Positions 9,832 through 18,036 of a stretch of 64,000 nucleotides of DNA are shown here, piece by piece. This DNA is from JADJPF01 sp964492845 (lineage in GTDB: Bacteria > Acidobacteriota > Blastocatellia > Chloracidobacteriales > JADJPF01). The stretch covers positions 248,001-312,000 of the forward strand of contig CAZBMZ010000001.1 of NCBI GenBank assembly GCA_964492845.1. The letters run 5' to 3'. Position numbers and translations under genes: made by a program. Every line of letters starts with the position of its first letter. The stretch's first letter is position 1. A model generated the notes under the pieces. That model made no database searches and was not told the DNA's origin. It saw only the letters and a list, made by a program, of their open reading frames with translations.

Positions 9832-10067
9832 GATAAATTTTTCTCAGTTATTTTTTATTTAATGATGTTTAGTAGGTTAACAAATTATTATACTGTTTAA
9901 GTTAAATCCTTGATAATTATATAAATAGTATTTGTAGTCTGCAAATAATTATTTTAACAAGTCTGTCTTTATAACATAAAAATAGACTTATGAAAATAAC
10001 TTGACTAAATAAATAAAAAATAGGTTTATAAACTTAGTTATTAATTATTCTTAAGGGCATCAAACAG
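9832..10067. promoter_or_regulatory. Divergent intergenic region with candidate operators
   Basis: Very AT-rich spacer between two divergent regulator genes. Visible symmetry: AAGTCT at about 9959-9964 paired with AGACTT at about 9984-9989, and the perfect 10-base palindrome GTTTATAAAC at 10024-10033. TTGACT at 10001-10006 is a possible -35 box for the plus-strand gene, but its distance to TATAAA at 10027-10032 (20 bases) is longer than ideal. TetR autoregulation here is an inference. Confidence 0.35.
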
Positions 10068-12116
10068 ATGGAAAAAAATTTATCTCAATTAAACTTGCCT
10101 GTTCTAACTCAAGACCAGATAGAAGTGTTATTAAAAGATATTTACCAACTTGGCTTAATAATCTGTCAACAAACAGATCCAGAATCTATTTTAAGCGAAT
10201 CATTAAAAGTCATAGTCAATAAATTTAAGCCAGATGGATTTTTACGTTGCTTAATTGGACTTGTAGATTTAAGCAAAAAAAGCAAAACAATTTTTGTTAA
10301 TAAAAAAACAAAATTTAGTCTAAAAAACAAAATTCAATTTATAAAACAAGTTTCTCACCAAAAAGAAACAGATCAAAAAATAAATCTAGATGCAGAAGAA
10401 AAATATTGGGGAATAAGTAGCAGTATTATAAAAAGGGTTTTAACAGGCGAAAAACTTTTGTTGCAAGATATAAATATTGACCCAGAATTAAACCAGGCTG
10501 AAAGCATTGTGCTAAATAATATTCGTTCTGTAATTGCTTGTCCCTTGGGCCCTTCGGCAGATAACACAATAGGATTAATTTATATTGATAGCATTTCCCG
10601 AATGAGAAGTTTTTCCAACATTGATTTTTATTTTATTACTGCAATTAGCAATTATATTTATCTTGCACTGCGTAGTGCTAATAGCTTAATAGTTGCAAAA
10701 AGTGCTGAAGAACAAAGCAAGGCACTTGCACAACATCAGCAAGACCGCTTTTTTTCTGGTTTATCTCCTGTAGAAAGTTCTAGTGAAAATCTACAACAAG
10801 CCTATGAAATGTTACAAAAAGTTGCTATTAGCAATCGTTATTGGCGTAACTCTACTTCAGTAGATAAGAAAAATAATTTGATTGTTCCTGTTTTGCTACA
10901 AGGTGAAACCGGGACAGGAAAAGAATTATTTGCTAGAGCCGCACATAAATATTACAGCAATGATAAACCGGAAAGCTTGCCATTTGTTGCTATTAATTTA
11001 GCTTCTATTTCGCCGTCAATTGTTGAATCAGAACTCTTTGGACACCGGGCCGGCTCTTTTACTGATGCAAAAGAAAATAAACTAGGCTTTCTTAGTATTG
11101 CTAATGGTGGAACTTTATTTTTAGATGAAATTCATAAAAGCCCTTTAGAATTACAAAGTAAATTGCTAAGAGTTTTAGATAGTGGGGAATTTTATAGGGT
11201 TGGAGATACTAGAGAAGTACAAAAAACAAGCTTTTGGCTAATTTGTGCTTGTAATGAAAACTTAAAAGAGCTAGTTAACAAAGGTTTATTTTTACCCGAC
11301 CTTTATTATCGTATTTCTAAAATAGAAATAACACTTCCTCCTTTAAGAGAACGTCTTTTAGATATTCCTAAATTGGTACAATATGCTTTAAGTAGGCGAG
11401 GATCAAATAAAAAATTTAGCGATAAAGTAATAAAAATTATGCAAAATTATTACTGGCCCGGTAATGTACGAGAGTTAATTTCTGTTGTAGAAGCTGTAGA
11501 TGTTTTAGTAGAAAAACAAATAATTGAAGACGCAGATTTGCCGCCTCGTATATCAAAAGTATCTTTAGAAAATGAAATAAATAAATCCCTAAATCAAGTA
11601 CAACAAATAAATAATAATGATGATAATAAATTAATACAAAATGTATTAAATAATTTATATCAACAAATAAAAATTTTATCTATAGATCAAGTGCCATTAA
11701 ATGACCGTACAAGCCAAATCCCAAGTTTAGTACAGAAAATATTAAAAATAAATAATTCCAGAAAGACATTTTCTAATGATGCACTAATATTAATACAACA
11801 ATATCCTTGGCGAGATTTAGCAGAGCTAATAATAACTATTGAAGCAATAGATATTTTATTTAATAAACTGGAAATAACAGCTAAAGATTTACCAGAAAAA
11901 ATTGTAAATCCACAAGTAAAAAACAATTTATTATCTTTGGATGAATATATAAAACAATGTAAGCGAGAATATGTTGAATATGCTTTAAGTTTATCAGGAG
12001 GAATTAACACTTATGGGGCTAAAACCAGTGCAGCAAAACTTTTAGGTGTTGCTAAAAGTACACTTAGCGATTTGATGAAAGATTTAGAAATAAAAACCGG
12101 ATTAGATAATGAATAA
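10068..12116 (+). CDS. GAF-AAA+ enhancer-binding-type regulator with duplicated lid and degenerate GAFTGA
   Basis: A 682-residue regulator. A GAF-like sensor occupies about residues 20-205. The AAA+ core has Walker A GETGTGKE (279-286), Walker B GGTLFLDE (347-354) and 'DLYYRISKIE' (411-420). The sigma-54-contact loop reads GSFTDA (329-334), so the key final glycine is Asp. After the usual lid segment (about 432-495, 'DIPKLVQYAL...WPGNVREL') a second, diverged copy occurs at about 551-612 ('QIPSLVQKIL...YPWRDLAELI...AIDIL'), then a Fis-type helix-turn-helix at about 640-672. The altered loop suggests it may act without sigma-54 or as a repressor (inference). Confidence 0.87.
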   Translation: MEKNLSQLNLPVLTQDQIEVLLKDIYQLGLIICQQTDPESILSESLKVIVNKFKPDGFLRCLIGLVDLSKKSKTIFVNKKTKFSLKNKIQFIKQVSHQKETDQKINLDAEEKYWGISSSIIKRVLTGEKLLLQDINIDPELNQAESIVLNNIRSVIACPLGPSADNTIGLIYIDSISRMRSFSNIDFYFITAISNYIYLALRSANSLIVAKSAEEQSKALAQHQQDRFFSGLSPVESSSENLQQAYEMLQKVAISNRYWRNSTSVDKKNNLIVPVLLQGETGTGKELFARAAHKYYSNDKPESLPFVAINLASISPSIVESELFGHRAGSFTDAKENKLGFLSIANGGTLFLDEIHKSPLELQSKLLRVLDSGEFYRVGDTREVQKTSFWLICACNENLKELVNKGLFLPDLYYRISKIEITLPPLRERLLDIPKLVQYALSRRGSNKKFSDKVIKIMQNYYWPGNVRELISVVEAVDVLVEKQIIEDADLPPRISKVSLENEINKSLNQVQQINNNDDNKLIQNVLNNLYQQIKILSIDQVPLNDRTSQIPSLVQKILKINNSRKTFSNDALILIQQYPWRDLAELIITIEAIDILFNKLEITAKDLPEKIVNPQVKNNLLSLDEYIKQCKREYVEYALSLSGGINTYGAKTSAAKLLGVAKSTLSDLMKDLEIKTGLDNE

Positions 12117-12257
12117 TAATAGCTAAGTTCTGTTATTACAATCGTTTAATAATCAATTACATAGTAAAATAATCAAGCTTTAAGCTATAGCCGAGTATTT
12201 AGACGTATGTTAGACTAGTCGTTTACATAAAAATGAAAATTTCTAGGGATAAGCCTC

Positions 12258-13970
12258 ATGAATGTTTCAACTGAGCAACGCAAACATTGGCGTTTGTATG
12301 ATTATGATAAAAAAAGGGTAATGCGTTTAGCTCATTCATTGGGACTTTTTGAGACTACAGCTTGTCTTTTAATTCGTCGAGGTATTTTTACTACTAAGGA
12401 AGCTAGTAAATTTCTATCTCCAAAACTTTCCGACCTCTACCCACCTTTTTTAATGTGTGATATGGCCTTAGCCATTAATCGCATCAGTCAAGCCATTGAA
12501 AAGAAAGAAAAAATTTTAATTTATGGTGATTATGATGTTGATGGTACAACAGCAACAGTAATCTTAAAAAAAGCTTTAGAAGCTGTTGGCGCATCAGTTA
12601 ACTATTATATTCCTCAACGGCTTATAGATGGTTATGGTATGCGTGAAGAAGCTATTGATAAAGCTAATGTTGAAGGTTATAAGCTAATTATTAGTGTTGA
12701 TTGTGGTATTCGCGCTCATACAGTAATTGAACATGCAAGCACTTTAGGAATAGATGTAATCGTTACAGATCATCATATTCCTGAAGGGGATCTACCAGCA
12801 GCTATAGCTATACTCAATCCCAAACGTCCAGATTGTAATTATCCTGATAAAAACCTAGCTGGTTGTGGAGTTGCTTTTAAGTTAGCTCAAGCTTTACTAG
12901 CAAAATATTCTAAAAGTGAAGAACTTACATCTTTATTAATGATTGCTGCTATTGGCACAATTGCTGATATTGTCCCATTAGTAGGAGAAAATCGAGTTAT
13001 TGCTAAATGTGGATTAGAACAATTATCAAAATCTCGCAATATAGGCTTACAATCCCTATTTGAGATTGCTGGCGTATCAGGACGGCCAATTACTTGTTAT
13101 GATATAGGCTATCGTATTGCCCCACGTATTAATGCTGTTGGTCGTATGGGAGGCGCAAGTTCAGCCGTAGAGTTATTTTCTGCTCCAAATCAAGAAACCG
13201 CCGTTTTATTAGCCCGTGAAATGAATGAGCAAAACACGGCTCGCCAACGCACAGAAGCCGACATAATTGGCGAAATTATGTCACAGCTAGAAAATACTAA
13301 AATTTATGATGATGACCGAGTTATTGTACTAGCTGGAGAGGGTTGGCATCGAGGAGTAATTGGAATTGCAGCATCAAAAGTAGTAGAAAAAACTCACCGT
13401 CCCGCTGTAGTTATTGCAATAGAAGATGGTTTTGGTTATGGTTCAGGCCGTTCTATCAAAGAATTTCCAATTTTAGAAGCTTTTGATAATTGCAAAGAAC
13501 TTTTTGAACATTATGGCGGACATTCTCATGCAGCAGGCTTGACTATAAAAGCAGAAAATATTGCTGAACTGCGCCAAAGTGTCAATGAATTTGCAAAAAA
13601 CTTTCTAGTTTCAAAACAATCAAACTTAGAAATAGAAATTGATGCTCGCTTAAGTTTTGCAGAAATCAACAGCGATTTAATGAAAGAAATTGCTATACTT
13701 GAACCTTTTGGAGCAGCTAACCCAACCCCAATATTTTTAACTGAAAACGTCCAAATCCTAGAAAAACCTACTTTAATACGTGAACGTCATCTAAAATTTC
13801 GCTTGTCTCACTCTGGTCATGTCATGGATGCAATTTGGTGGGGCGGTGCAGAAAATATAAGTAATCTTTCTGTAAATGAATATTATCGCTTAATATATGC
13901 GTTGACGGAATCTAACTATAATAACTCTACTTATATTCAAATTGTAATAAAAGACCTTTCCTTAGCTTAA
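12258..13970 (+). CDS. recJ: Single-stranded-DNA-specific exonuclease RecJ
   Basis: A 570-residue DHH-family nuclease that degrades ssDNA 5' to 3' in recombination and mismatch repair. Visible metal-binding motifs: DYDVDG (91-96), 'SVDCGI' (about 147-151), DHH (171-173) and 'IGTIADIVPL'; the DHHA1 motif 'HYGGHSHAAGLTI' follows at about 420, and the C-terminal OB-like domain ends the protein. Length is normal for RecJ. The ATG follows a weak AGGGAT site. The next gene begins 18 bases downstream, so recJ probably heads a three-gene operon. Confidence 0.96.
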   Translation: MNVSTEQRKHWRLYDYDKKRVMRLAHSLGLFETTACLLIRRGIFTTKEASKFLSPKLSDLYPPFLMCDMALAINRISQAIEKKEKILIYGDYDVDGTTATVILKKALEAVGASVNYYIPQRLIDGYGMREEAIDKANVEGYKLIISVDCGIRAHTVIEHASTLGIDVIVTDHHIPEGDLPAAIAILNPKRPDCNYPDKNLAGCGVAFKLAQALLAKYSKSEELTSLLMIAAIGTIADIVPLVGENRVIAKCGLEQLSKSRNIGLQSLFEIAGVSGRPITCYDIGYRIAPRINAVGRMGGASSAVELFSAPNQETAVLLAREMNEQNTARQRTEADIIGEIMSQLENTKIYDDDRVIVLAGEGWHRGVIGIAASKVVEKTHRPAVVIAIEDGFGYGSGRSIKEFPILEAFDNCKELFEHYGGHSHAAGLTIKAENIAELRQSVNEFAKNFLVSKQSNLEIEIDARLSFAEINSDLMKEIAILEPFGAANPTPIFLTENVQILEKPTLIRERHLKFRLSHSGHVMDAIWWGGAENISNLSVNEYYRLIYALTESNYNNSTYIQIVIKDLSLA

Positions 13971-13988
13971 ACCTATTGGAGTATCAAT

Positions 13989-14651
13989 ATGGGAAAAATA
14001 GATTTTAATAAATGGCTAAATTGGGTTTTTGATCATCCTGTAAAGAAAAAAGCTTGGTATTGGGATGTTAATGTTGAATGGCTTGAACCTCAACCCTCTC
14101 AGGCAATTATTTACATCACTGAATTGTTTAATAACCCAAATAAATTATTAGCAAATTTTACTAGCGACCAAATAAGCCAAGGTTTACGGCTTATTGCAAG
14201 CAATTCTTGTTCAAATCATATGTTTATTTTGACAAATGAAACTATTGAATTAGAAAAGAGATTGCTAGTTGTAGAGTCTATTTTTACTTTATTTAAGGAC
14301 TTGTTTGCTAATCGATGTTTAGAGCATTTGAGTCACTTAGACAAAGAAAAAGAGACTAATCCATTAAATACTATTTGCTATATGTGGTGGGATATTCTAC
14401 CTATTGGTGCCGGGCCAAATAATCCTCAAAAAAATAAGTTAGACGTGGCTATTTTAGGTGTAATGGAAAAAACCTTAGAGTTAAAATCTATAGCTTGTCA
14501 AGAAAGTGCTTTACATGGTCTTGGACATTGGCAACATTACTATAGCGAAAAAGTTAACGTTATAATTGATAAATTTTTACAAAAAAATAAAAATCTAAAA
14601 CCTGAATTAAAAGAATATGCGATGTCCGCTAGAAATGGCTGTGTTCAATAA
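13989..14651 (+). CDS. Hypothetical protein downstream of recJ
   Basis: A 220-residue soluble protein with GGAG shortly before the ATG. It is rich in aromatic residues ('LNWVFDHPVKKKAWYWD', 'ICYMWWDILP') and in the second half contains 'CQESALHGLGHWQHYY', an arrangement that looks like one helical repeat of a HEAT-type protein. No signal peptide or membrane segment. I do not recognise a named family. Position 18 bases after recJ and 29 before a membrane-protein gene suggests co-transcription, with no obvious functional link. Confidence 0.7.
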   Translation: MGKIDFNKWLNWVFDHPVKKKAWYWDVNVEWLEPQPSQAIIYITELFNNPNKLLANFTSDQISQGLRLIASNSCSNHMFILTNETIELEKRLLVVESIFTLFKDLFANRCLEHLSHLDKEKETNPLNTICYMWWDILPIGAGPNNPQKNKLDVAILGVMEKTLELKSIACQESALHGLGHWQHYYSEKVNVIIDKFLQKNKNLKPELKEYAMSARNGCVQ

Positions 14652-14680
14652 GGAGTTTTTTTAACCTTAAAAAATATTTT

Positions 14681-15253
14681 ATGAGTAAAGATTTTAATCC
14701 TTCATTAATTAGCTGTTTAAGCTCACCTAGAAAACAGTTGAGAGCTTTTGAGCTTAGTTGTTTACCAATGAAGAAATGGCCTTACACAGTTTGGGCAGCT
14801 TTAACAATAATTGCTGTGGTTGGTTCTTGCCTTTATGGTGCTTCCTTAAGTTTAGTTTTACCTGATTGGCAACCTACAGGTGGAGCATTATGGATTTTGC
14901 TTTCTGCTGGGCTAGGCTGGTTTATTTTTGGCCCAAGCTTAATTTATATAACAAAAAAAAATATTTTTATCTGTGCGCATGCCTGTATGATAACAATGGC
15001 TTATGGTGAAGGAGTTCTTACAATTGCTGCTTTAGTTAATTTATTTTTATACTTTAATTTACCTGTTAGTTTAGACTTAGCTATGCTAAATTTTACTATG
15101 GTAGTAATTTCTAATATCGTGATGGCAACGGTTTTAACCTTACAAATGCAGGCAATCCAAGTAGCTTGGTGGAAAAGCTTACTGACTTGGATGTTAGCCT
15201 TAAATGGTAGCGGGGTAGTTTTCTTTTATTTACTTAGACAGATATTAAAATAA
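14681..15253 (+). CDS. Five-pass membrane protein of unknown function
   Basis: A 190-residue protein with about five hydrophobic helices (near residues 34-60, 67-92, 96-125, 132-158 and 165-188). Layout and the 'GLGWFIFGPSLIYITKK' segment are loosely reminiscent of Yip1/YIP1-like or DUF-type polytopic proteins, but this is not a firm match. It lies 29 bases after the preceding hypothetical gene. The following 242 bases are T-rich and show no convincing gene. Confidence 0.7.
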   Translation: MSKDFNPSLISCLSSPRKQLRAFELSCLPMKKWPYTVWAALTIIAVVGSCLYGASLSLVLPDWQPTGGALWILLSAGLGWFIFGPSLIYITKKNIFICAHACMITMAYGEGVLTIAALVNLFLYFNLPVSLDLAMLNFTMVVISNIVMATVLTLQMQAIQVAWWKSLLTWMLALNGSGVVFFYLLRQILK

Positions 15254-15495
15254 ATTTAGTTAATTTCCTTGCAAGTTTTTACTAGTTTAACTTTTTCTAT
15301 TTACCTTTTATTACAAATAATTACAGGGCTATTTACCACATTATTTGGTACACATTTCTTTTTTGCAAAAACCTTTTTTTCCAACTTAATAACAATGCTA
15401 CTATTACTTTTATTTGTCTTTTTTGTTTTTAGACAGCATAATTTTTAACACTTCTTTTTAAGCCTTAAAATATCCAAAACTTCTAAATAAATTTT

Positions 15496-17145
15496 ATGGA
15501 ATCAGATTTATCCGTAGGTACAGTTATAAATGAAAAATACCGTATTGAAGCTTTAATTGGTGAAGGCGGAATGGGAAAAGTTTTTCGTGTGAGCCATTTA
15601 GAGTTAAATAAGATTTTTGCCTTAAAATTAATGAAATTTGATTCTTCAAGCATTGGTTCTGGTTCTGCTCGTGTGTCTCGTTTTAGACGTGAGGCTAGCA
15701 CACTAGCTAGGTTAAGTCACCCTAATATTGTTTCTATAATTGACTATGGGATTATGAAAACAACTAACCTTCCTTTTATTGTAATGGAACATATAGAAGG
15801 TGTAACTTTAAGAAAAATGCTTAATTTGAAAGGAACACTTGGAGAGAGTCAAGCTATCAATATTATTAATCAGCTTTGTTTAGCTCTTCATCAAGCACAT
15901 GAAGCAGGTGTAATACATCGTGACCTAAAGCCAGAAAATATTATAGTTCAGGAACTTGCAGATAATCATCTATCAATTAGAGTAGTTGATTTTGGTATTG
16001 CTAAACTCTTAAATAGCGAGTTTCCTTCTATAGAAGAAGAAATTATCACTACAGGTAATGCTCCAGGAACTTTAAGATATATTGCTCCAGAACAATTTTT
16101 TAAGCTAGGTGTAGATGCTCGAACAGATGTTTTTAGTATTTGCCTTATTTTATATGAAATGCTTACAGGTGAAGTTCCTCCTGTTATGATAGGAGGATTT
16201 AAGCCATTAAAAGAAATGCGTCCAGGTGTCACATCTGAACTAAGCGATGTTGTAGAGCGTGGTCTTTCACAATCTCCAAATGAACGCCCGCAAAGTGTAT
16301 TAGCACTAAAAAAAGTTTTAGATGAGATAAACCAGGCTAGTTTAGACAAAAACTTAAAAGAACCTGCAAAACAAAAGTTTGTAGTAGCAGAGCCTAAAAA
16401 AGTAAAAACTAATGAAAATAACTCAACGAGTAAAATTTTTGCTGAAACTAGCAAAATAGAAAATAAATCTAAAATTCCCTGGGTGATAGCTCTAGTATTT
16501 CTGCTTTTAATTGGCACTTTTACAGGTGCAAAAATATATCAAAATTTTTATGTACAAAAGCAGTTGACTCTTCCAGAACTACTTACCATAAAGGGCGAGA
16601 CATTTTTTATGGGTTCTGATAGCAAGGATGAATATTCAAGACCTTCTCATAAAGTAACTCTAAAGACATTTTTAGTTTCTAAAAATCTGATTACAAATCG
16701 TCAATATGCTGAATTTGTAAGACTATCAAACTATCCTCCTCCAAGTTTTTGGGCAGGCAATGAACCGCAACAAAGTATTTTAGATAAGCCTATTACCCAA
16801 GTTAGTTGGAATGATGCTACTGCCTTTTGCAATTGGCTATCTAAGCAAACAGGCAAAAAATATCGCCTGCTTTCAGAAGCAGAATGGGAATATATTGCAG
16901 CCAATAAAAATAGCTTAAATATTAATGAATTAGCAGAAGAATATTTTGAATGGACTAGCTCAGAATTTATTCTTTATGAAGGTTCTAAAGTTAAACTTCC
17001 AGACAGCATTATGCAAAATAATACTGTTGTATTTAGAGGAAAGGATGAAAAAGTAGGAAGTGATCCTGTAACAGATAGACTTTGGCAATTAAAAAATTAT
17101 ACTGAACCTAAACTAAGTTTTCGTCTAGCTATGAGTGGAGAATAA
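15496..17145 (+). CDS. Ser/Thr protein kinase fused to an FGE-sulfatase domain
   Basis: A 549-residue membrane kinase. Kinase domain at about 15-280: glycine loop GEGGMGKVF (22-30), VAIK-type Lys44, HRDLKPEN (141-148), DFG (165-167) and 'LRYIAPEQ' (193-200). A basic linker leads to one transmembrane helix at about 327-346, and the outer part (about 361-548) is a short FGE-sulfatase domain with 'ITQVSWNDATAFCNWLS' and 'LLSEAEWEY'. The usual C-terminal RGGSW-Cys part is reduced to 'VVFRGKDE', so it is probably a sensor rather than an enzyme. The architecture suggests extracytoplasmic sensing coupled to phosphorylation (inference). Confidence 0.9.
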   Translation: MESDLSVGTVINEKYRIEALIGEGGMGKVFRVSHLELNKIFALKLMKFDSSSIGSGSARVSRFRREASTLARLSHPNIVSIIDYGIMKTTNLPFIVMEHIEGVTLRKMLNLKGTLGESQAINIINQLCLALHQAHEAGVIHRDLKPENIIVQELADNHLSIRVVDFGIAKLLNSEFPSIEEEIITTGNAPGTLRYIAPEQFFKLGVDARTDVFSICLILYEMLTGEVPPVMIGGFKPLKEMRPGVTSELSDVVERGLSQSPNERPQSVLALKKVLDEINQASLDKNLKEPAKQKFVVAEPKKVKTNENNSTSKIFAETSKIENKSKIPWVIALVFLLLIGTFTGAKIYQNFYVQKQLTLPELLTIKGETFFMGSDSKDEYSRPSHKVTLKTFLVSKNLITNRQYAEFVRLSNYPPPSFWAGNEPQQSILDKPITQVSWNDATAFCNWLSKQTGKKYRLLSEAEWEYIAANKNSLNINELAEEYFEWTSSEFILYEGSKVKLPDSIMQNNTVVFRGKDEKVGSDPVTDRLWQLKNYTEPKLSFRLAMSGE

Positions 17146-17200
17146 TCTAGCTTAAAGCTGGATTTTGTTGAGTAAAATATTCTACTAATTATTAAATAAT

Positions 17201-17265
17201 TAAGTGAGTATTTTTCTGTAAAACTTTCAATTTAAGAAAAAAATAAACATTAAAATACTCACTTA
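17201..17265. terminator. 14-bp perfect inverted repeat between convergent genes
   Basis: TAAGTGAGTATTTT at 17201-17214 pairs perfectly with AAAATACTCACTTA at 17252-17265, across a 37-base AT-rich loop. It sits between the end of the kinase-FGE gene (plus) and the end of the small secreted protein (minus), where a bidirectional terminator is expected. The loop is long for an intrinsic terminator. Confidence 0.5.
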
Positions 17266-17288
17266 AAAACTATTTTAGATTGATAGTT

Positions 17289-17660
17289 TTATTGAGGCTT
17301 AGCTAATTTATTAGCTTGATCATCAATAATAACCAGTTCTTTTTCCCCTTCTAATGCAATACCTGTAAGTATTCTAGTGTCACCATCTTGTTTAGTAGAT
17401 AAGAAACTGCGTTTTACTTCTGAGGTTTGAGGACTAACAGTAATAGCAGATTTAACTACTAAATCTTTATCATTAAAAATACTTACTTCTTTAGTAGTTT
17501 CATCATAAACAACTTTGTAAGTACCTTTCTTGACTGTTGTGCCATTAACGGTTACATCATTATGAAAAACTACTTTTTTGCTTTTTTCTTTAGCAAAAAC
17601 AGTTATTGAGAGAAGGCAAACAAGGCTTAATACAGCAATACTTTTAATTATTTTTTTCAT
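17289..17660 (-). CDS. Small secreted protein of unknown function
   Basis: A 123-residue protein with a signal peptide (MKKIIKSIAVLSLVCLLSITVFA, cleavage after Ala23) and a small beta-rich mature domain ('VTVNGTTVKKGTYKVVYDETTKEVSIFNDKDLVVKS' region, broken here into strands). GGAG precedes the ATG on the minus strand. It looks like the small secreted strand-rich proteins common in acidobacterial genomes, for which no function is known to me. Confidence 0.75.
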   Translation of the reverse strand: MKKIIKSIAVLSLVCLLSITVFAKEKSKKVVFHNDVTVNGTTVKKGTYKVVYDETTKEVSIFNDKDLVVKSAITVSPQTSEVKRSFLSTKQDGDTRILTGIALEGEKELVIIDDQANKLAKPQ

Positions 17661-18036
17661 TTTCTAACTCCTGAATTTTCTAAATAGCACTTAGAACTAT
17701 ATTGACAATTTGCGTTATCTTTAGAATTGATTTTTTTGGAGTGGTACCAAGCCAATACTAGCAAAACGTCAAATTTGTTCAGTGTTTTAACAAGTAAATT
17801 AGCTGTTAAACAGCTTACTTGATGTCATAAGGTTAAACTAAAGGTGTAAAAAAGTTTTCAAGAAAGTGTAAAAAGTTAGTAAAATAGATATGTAATTTTT
17901 ATTAAATAATTAATGGAAGATTGTTAATTTATAGAAAATATTCTAGTTTTTAAGCATGTTATATAGCAATAGAATAAATAGCTTATATTAGCTATTTATT
18001 CTACTACCCTTTTATATTAATTAATGATTTATACGG
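17661..18036. other. Intergenic region between the small secreted protein and the TonB-receptor gene
   Basis: A 376-base stretch upstream of the minus-strand secreted-protein gene and downstream of the minus-strand receptor gene. It has no convincing ORF. It contains the palindrome AGCTGT-TAA-ACAGCT at 17801-17815, extended by AAGTAA and TTACTT on the outside, that could be an operator, and the 12-bp inverted repeat at 17971-18002. No clear -35/-10 pair is seen. Confidence 0.5.
17971..18002 (-). terminator. 12-bp inverted repeat downstream of the TonB-receptor gene
   Basis: AGAATAAATAGC pairs perfectly with GCTATTTATTCT around an 8-base loop. It lies 35 bases after the receptor stop codon on the minus strand, in terminator position. 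No strong T tract follows on that strand, so efficiency is uncertain. Confidence 0.45.

Noticed and set aside
15269..15448. 59-codon hydrophobic frame from a TTG
   Set aside because: T-rich DNA gives hydrophobic residues by chance; no ribosome-binding site and no start other than TTG or a late ATG.
17201..17265. Insertion-sequence ends
   Set aside because: The 14-bp inverted repeat encloses only 37 bases and sits between convergent stops, which fits a terminator better than a mobile element.
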